A program made the position numbers and the translations under genes. The notes under the pieces are model-generated. The model was not told the DNA's origin, did not search any database, and was given only the letters and a program-made list of their open reading frames with translations. Shown here in pieces: positions 61,848-64,000 of a stretch of DNA of 64,000 nucleotides (positions are counted from its first letter, which is position 1; each line of letters starts with the position of its first letter). This DNA is from Alphaproteobacteria bacterium (GTDB lineage: Bacteria; Pseudomonadota; Alphaproteobacteria; UBA6615), in contig JAALLF010000011.1 in the NCBI GenBank assembly GCA_011087645.1, positions 1-64,000 of the forward strand. Direction: 5' to 3'.

Positions 61848-63515
61848 CTAGCTTTCCTGGTACATCCACTGCCGCAGTATCGCGACCGTTTCGTCAGGGT
61901 GTTTGCCAATAACTTGATTGATCTGGTTCATCGACGACGCTTGAACTCGGCCATCGACGCCGGAAATATCGAGCCCCGGTTGAACTTCAGCACTCGCTTC
62001 GGCTCCTTCGGGCATCTCGCTGCCATCGGGTAGCGCCTGCGCGCCGGCGACCGGTGGTGCGAGCTGACCCATCGGGCCGGTGCTAGCGCCGGCGGGCAAC
62101 ATGCCCTGGGTAGCCATGGGGTCGGCCGTCGCCGCGATATCGAAAGCGCGGGTTATCAGCGGCCGTACGACCAAGAGAATGACCAATACGGCGACAATGC
62201 CGAGCACCAGCATTTCAGCGATTCTAAACAGGTCGGCTTTTGACAGACCCAGAAATCCCGGGTCGATGGCGGCGACTTCTTCGACGGCGGTCGAGACGAA
62301 TTGCAAGTTCACCACCTCGACCACGTCGCCGCGCGCTTCCTCGAAACCGATCGCCGACTTCACCAGCGCGTCGTATTGCGCCAGTTCTTCCGGTGTGCGC
62401 GCTGTATAGGCGCCCTCGCCATCGACGATGCCGTCCACCAGCACGGCAACGGTCAGTCGTTTGACGTTGCCGGTCTCGCGAACTTGGGTTGTCACGGTGC
62501 GCGAAATCTCGAAATTGACCGTCTCTTCGATACGGCGCGAACTGCTGTTGCTTGTGCTCGCCGCGCCGTTGTCCAAAACGGCGCCGGGCAAGTTATTGGC
62601 CACCGATACCGAATTATCCGGATCGGCCTCGGCGCTATCGTCTTCCTGCTCCACCGTTTGGGTCGAGCGCGCCACCTGGCCGTCGGGGTCGTAAGACTCG
62701 TCGCTTGTCGTCACCCGGTCGAAATCGATATCGGCCGAGACCTCGGCCCGTACCGCGCCGATGCCAACCGAGCGTTCGAGAAGCTTCTCGATCGACCGGG
62801 CCAGGCGCGTCTCATAGCGCTGGCGGGCTTCCTCTCCATTGGCGGCGGAGAAGGCCTCTTCATCGTTATCGCCGCCGCGGGCAAGCAGGCGGCCATTATT
62901 ATCGATGACCGAAATTCGCGAGGGTTGCAAACCGGGGACAGCGGTAGAGACCAAATGTTGGATCGCGACCACCTGGCTGGGCTGCAGGATCGAGCCGTTA
63001 AGTTGCACAACCACCGAGGCGCTGGGTTCCTGTTGGTCGCGACTGAATACTTCGCGGCGTGGCAATACAAGGTGCACCCGCGCTGACTTAACCTGACGGA
63101 TCGCCGAGATGGTCCGCGATAATTCGCCCTCAAGGGCGCGCGCTTGGTTGATGCGTTGGACGAAATTCGTGGTGCCCAGGGTGCTTGAATCGTCGAACAG
63201 CTCGTAGCCGACGGAGCCACCGTTGGGCAGACCGTCGCCGGCCATGATCAGACGCACCCGCGCCACATCGGCTTGCGGCACATAGATCTGGGTGCCGCCG
63301 CCGCGAATCTCATAGGTGATGTTTTGGCTATCGAGCCGGCTGGTGATCGCGCTCGAATCCTCGATGGTGAGGTCGCTGTAGAGGAGCGATAGATCGGGCG
63401 TCGCCAGGCGCGACGTCATGAACATGAAAAAGCCGATCATGCCGGCGGCGACGATCGCCATCGTGGCGATGCGGACGGGACCGAGCTGCCGCATAACTTG
63501 CGAGAAAGAGTTCAA
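61848..63515 (-). CDS. fliF: flagellar MS-ring protein FliF
   Basis: A 555-residue protein forming the basal-body MS ring. It has a membrane helix near the N-terminus (about 15-35), two YscJ/FliF periplasmic domains (about 40-300), a second helix (about 450-470) and a C-terminal FliG-binding tail ending KHPDETVAILRQWM. The start is taken as TTG at 63515 (MNSFSQVMRQLGPVR), as relatives begin; the longer frame upstream has no homology. It heads the operon fliF-fliG-fliH-fliN-motA-flbD-flhA-fliK-like. Confidence 0.93.
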   Translation of the reverse strand: MNSFSQVMRQLGPVRIATMAIVAAGMIGFFMFMTSRLATPDLSLLYSDLTIEDSSAITSRLDSQNITYEIRGGGTQIYVPQADVARVRLIMAGDGLPNGGSVGYELFDDSSTLGTTNFVQRINQARALEGELSRTISAIRQVKSARVHLVLPRREVFSRDQQEPSASVVVQLNGSILQPSQVVAIQHLVSTAVPGLQPSRISVIDNNGRLLARGGDNDEEAFSAANGEEARQRYETRLARSIEKLLERSVGIGAVRAEVSADIDFDRVTTSDESYDPDGQVARSTQTVEQEDDSAEADPDNSVSVANNLPGAVLDNGAASTSNSSSRRIEETVNFEISRTVTTQVRETGNVKRLTVAVLVDGIVDGEGAYTARTPEELAQYDALVKSAIGFEEARGDVVEVVNLQFVSTAVEEVAAIDPGFLGLSKADLFRIAEMLVLGIVAVLVILLVVRPLITRAFDIAATADPMATQGMLPAGASTGPMGQLAPPVAGAQALPDGSEMPEGAEASAEVQPGLDISGVDGRVQASSMNQINQVIGKHPDETVAILRQWMYQES

Positions 63516-63596
63516 ACCATGGCCTGTTCGTAAAAGACAAGGACACCGTCGAACGGATATTTCGCTCAACGACCAGACAACGGTAGGAATTCTGAG

Positions 63597-63612
63597 TGAA
63601 TAAGGCGTTAAC
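63597..63612 (+). promoter_or_regulatory. Putative CtrA box upstream of fliF
   Basis: TGAA-N7-TTAAC at 63597-63612 matches the CtrA consensus TTAA-N7-TTAAC with one mismatch. It lies 82 bp before the fliF start in the sciP-fliF gap. CtrA control of fliF is known in Caulobacter; its relevance here is inferred. Confidence 0.4.
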
Positions 63613-63684
63613 CGGCGGCAATTTTTGCCGGGTAAGTAGGCAAAAAATGCCACCTTTGATCAGTTTTTACGAAAATTATAGAAA

Positions 63685-63710
63685 ACCCGCCTCGGTTTCC
63701 CGAGGCGGGT
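63685..63710 (-). terminator. Rho-independent terminator of sciP
   Basis: ACCCGCCTCGG/CCGAGGCGGGT is a perfect 11-bp stem with a 4-base loop. On the minus strand it is followed by TTTTCTATAATTTT, 63 bp after the sciP stop. It would separate sciP from the fliF operon. Confidence 0.85.
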
Positions 63711-63772
63711 CAAATTTTCGTGCCCGGATTAGATCGACGTGGATCGGTCCGGGGAGCGGTAATTTGCTCTCG

Positions 63773-63994
63773 TTAGGGCGCGCGATAGTCCTGCAGTCGG
63801 GTGACGCGAAGGCCTCGGACGCCGTGCTTGTCCACCATCTCCTGCCAGGTCAAGAATTCCTCGACCGAGAGATTGTAGCGTCGGCACACTTCCTCGAGTG
63901 TAATCGCGCCGTTTTTCACGGCGGCGACGACAGCTGCCTTACGTCGGACTACCCAACGTTTGGTATCGGGCGGCGGGAGTTCGTTTAACATCAT
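63773..63994 (-). CDS. sciP: CtrA inhibitor SciP (DUF1153 family)
   Basis: A 73-residue DNA-binding protein. LPPPDTKRWVVRRKAAVVAAV and LEEVCRRYNLSVEEFLTW match SciP, a small HTH protein that binds CtrA and blocks its activation of target promoters in Caulobacter. Two ATGs in tandem (63994, 63991) are possible starts. It lies at the window's right edge and upstream of the fliF operon, separated by a terminator. Confidence 0.95.
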   Translation of the reverse strand: MMLNELPPPDTKRWVVRRKAAVVAAVKNGAITLEEVCRRYNLSVEEFLTWQEMVDKHGVRGLRVTRLQDYRAP

Positions 63995-64000
63995 TTGATT

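Noticed and set aside
63620..63660. A sigma-54 promoter (TGGCA...TTGC) upstream of fliF on the minus strand.
   Set aside because: The GG and GC elements are 8 bp apart where 10 is required.

Overview
The window reads as a high-GC alphaproteobacterial chromosome, probably of a free-living, flagellated, Rhodospirillales-like organism. The strongest lineage evidence is a ChpT-CtrA-SciP cell-cycle set interleaved with flagellar genes (50.0-64.0 kb). CtrA keeps its phospho-acceptor Asp51 and ends in Ala-Ala, and FlbD has a degenerate receiver domain. No ribosomal RNA, complete tRNA, CRISPR array, insertion sequence or phage gene was seen.

Layout. 0-0.3 kb: AT-rich edge with a two-unit 12-bp tandem repeat and the 3' part of a tRNA-Leu(UAA), which looks like an island junction. 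0.3-16.5 kb: accessory metabolism and sensing, with a hydrolase, a hybrid kinase carrying three tandem periplasmic binding domains, an OmpA-like lipoprotein, an EamA/CinA pair, two amidases plus the 3' remnant of a third, a c-type-heme hybrid kinase, a transaminase and a beta-hydroxyacid dehydrogenase. 16.6-25.9 kb: small catabolic and detoxifying enzymes (ChaC-like, DUF938, VOC, an atypical SDR, dienelactone hydrolase, AhpD-like, alpha/beta hydrolase, quinone reductase, haloalkane dehalogenase, glyoxalase II-like). 26.0-34.4 kb: AbrB-type membrane protein, succinylglutamate desuccinylase/aspartoacylase-family enzyme, NAD kinase, a fused indolepyruvate:ferredoxin oxidoreductase and a 2-oxoglutarate oxygenase.

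34.6-49.9 kb is a metal-to-enzyme module for a molybdenum or tungsten formate dehydrogenase: moaA, a HTH/periplasmic-binding-like regulator, a TupABC-type oxyanion importer, fdhD, mobA, the catalytic subunit fdsA and a fused FdsG-FdsB NADH-side subunit. A 25-bp motif with the same spacing occurs upstream of both the regulator and the tup/fdhD divergent region and is a good operator candidate. Unrelated small genes and 790 bp of palindromic repeats interrupt the module.

50.0-64.0 kb: chpT, ctrA, fliI, fliJ on one side and a convergent operon fliF-fliG-fliH-fliN-motA-flbD-flhA-fliK-like on the other, bordered by sciP. ChpT would pass phosphate to CtrA, SciP would antagonise CtrA, and FlbD would act on sigma-54 promoters, so the basal-body genes sit beside their own regulators. 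Intergenic palindromes of one family occur at four places (12.5, 23.3, 42.4 and 42.5 kb).
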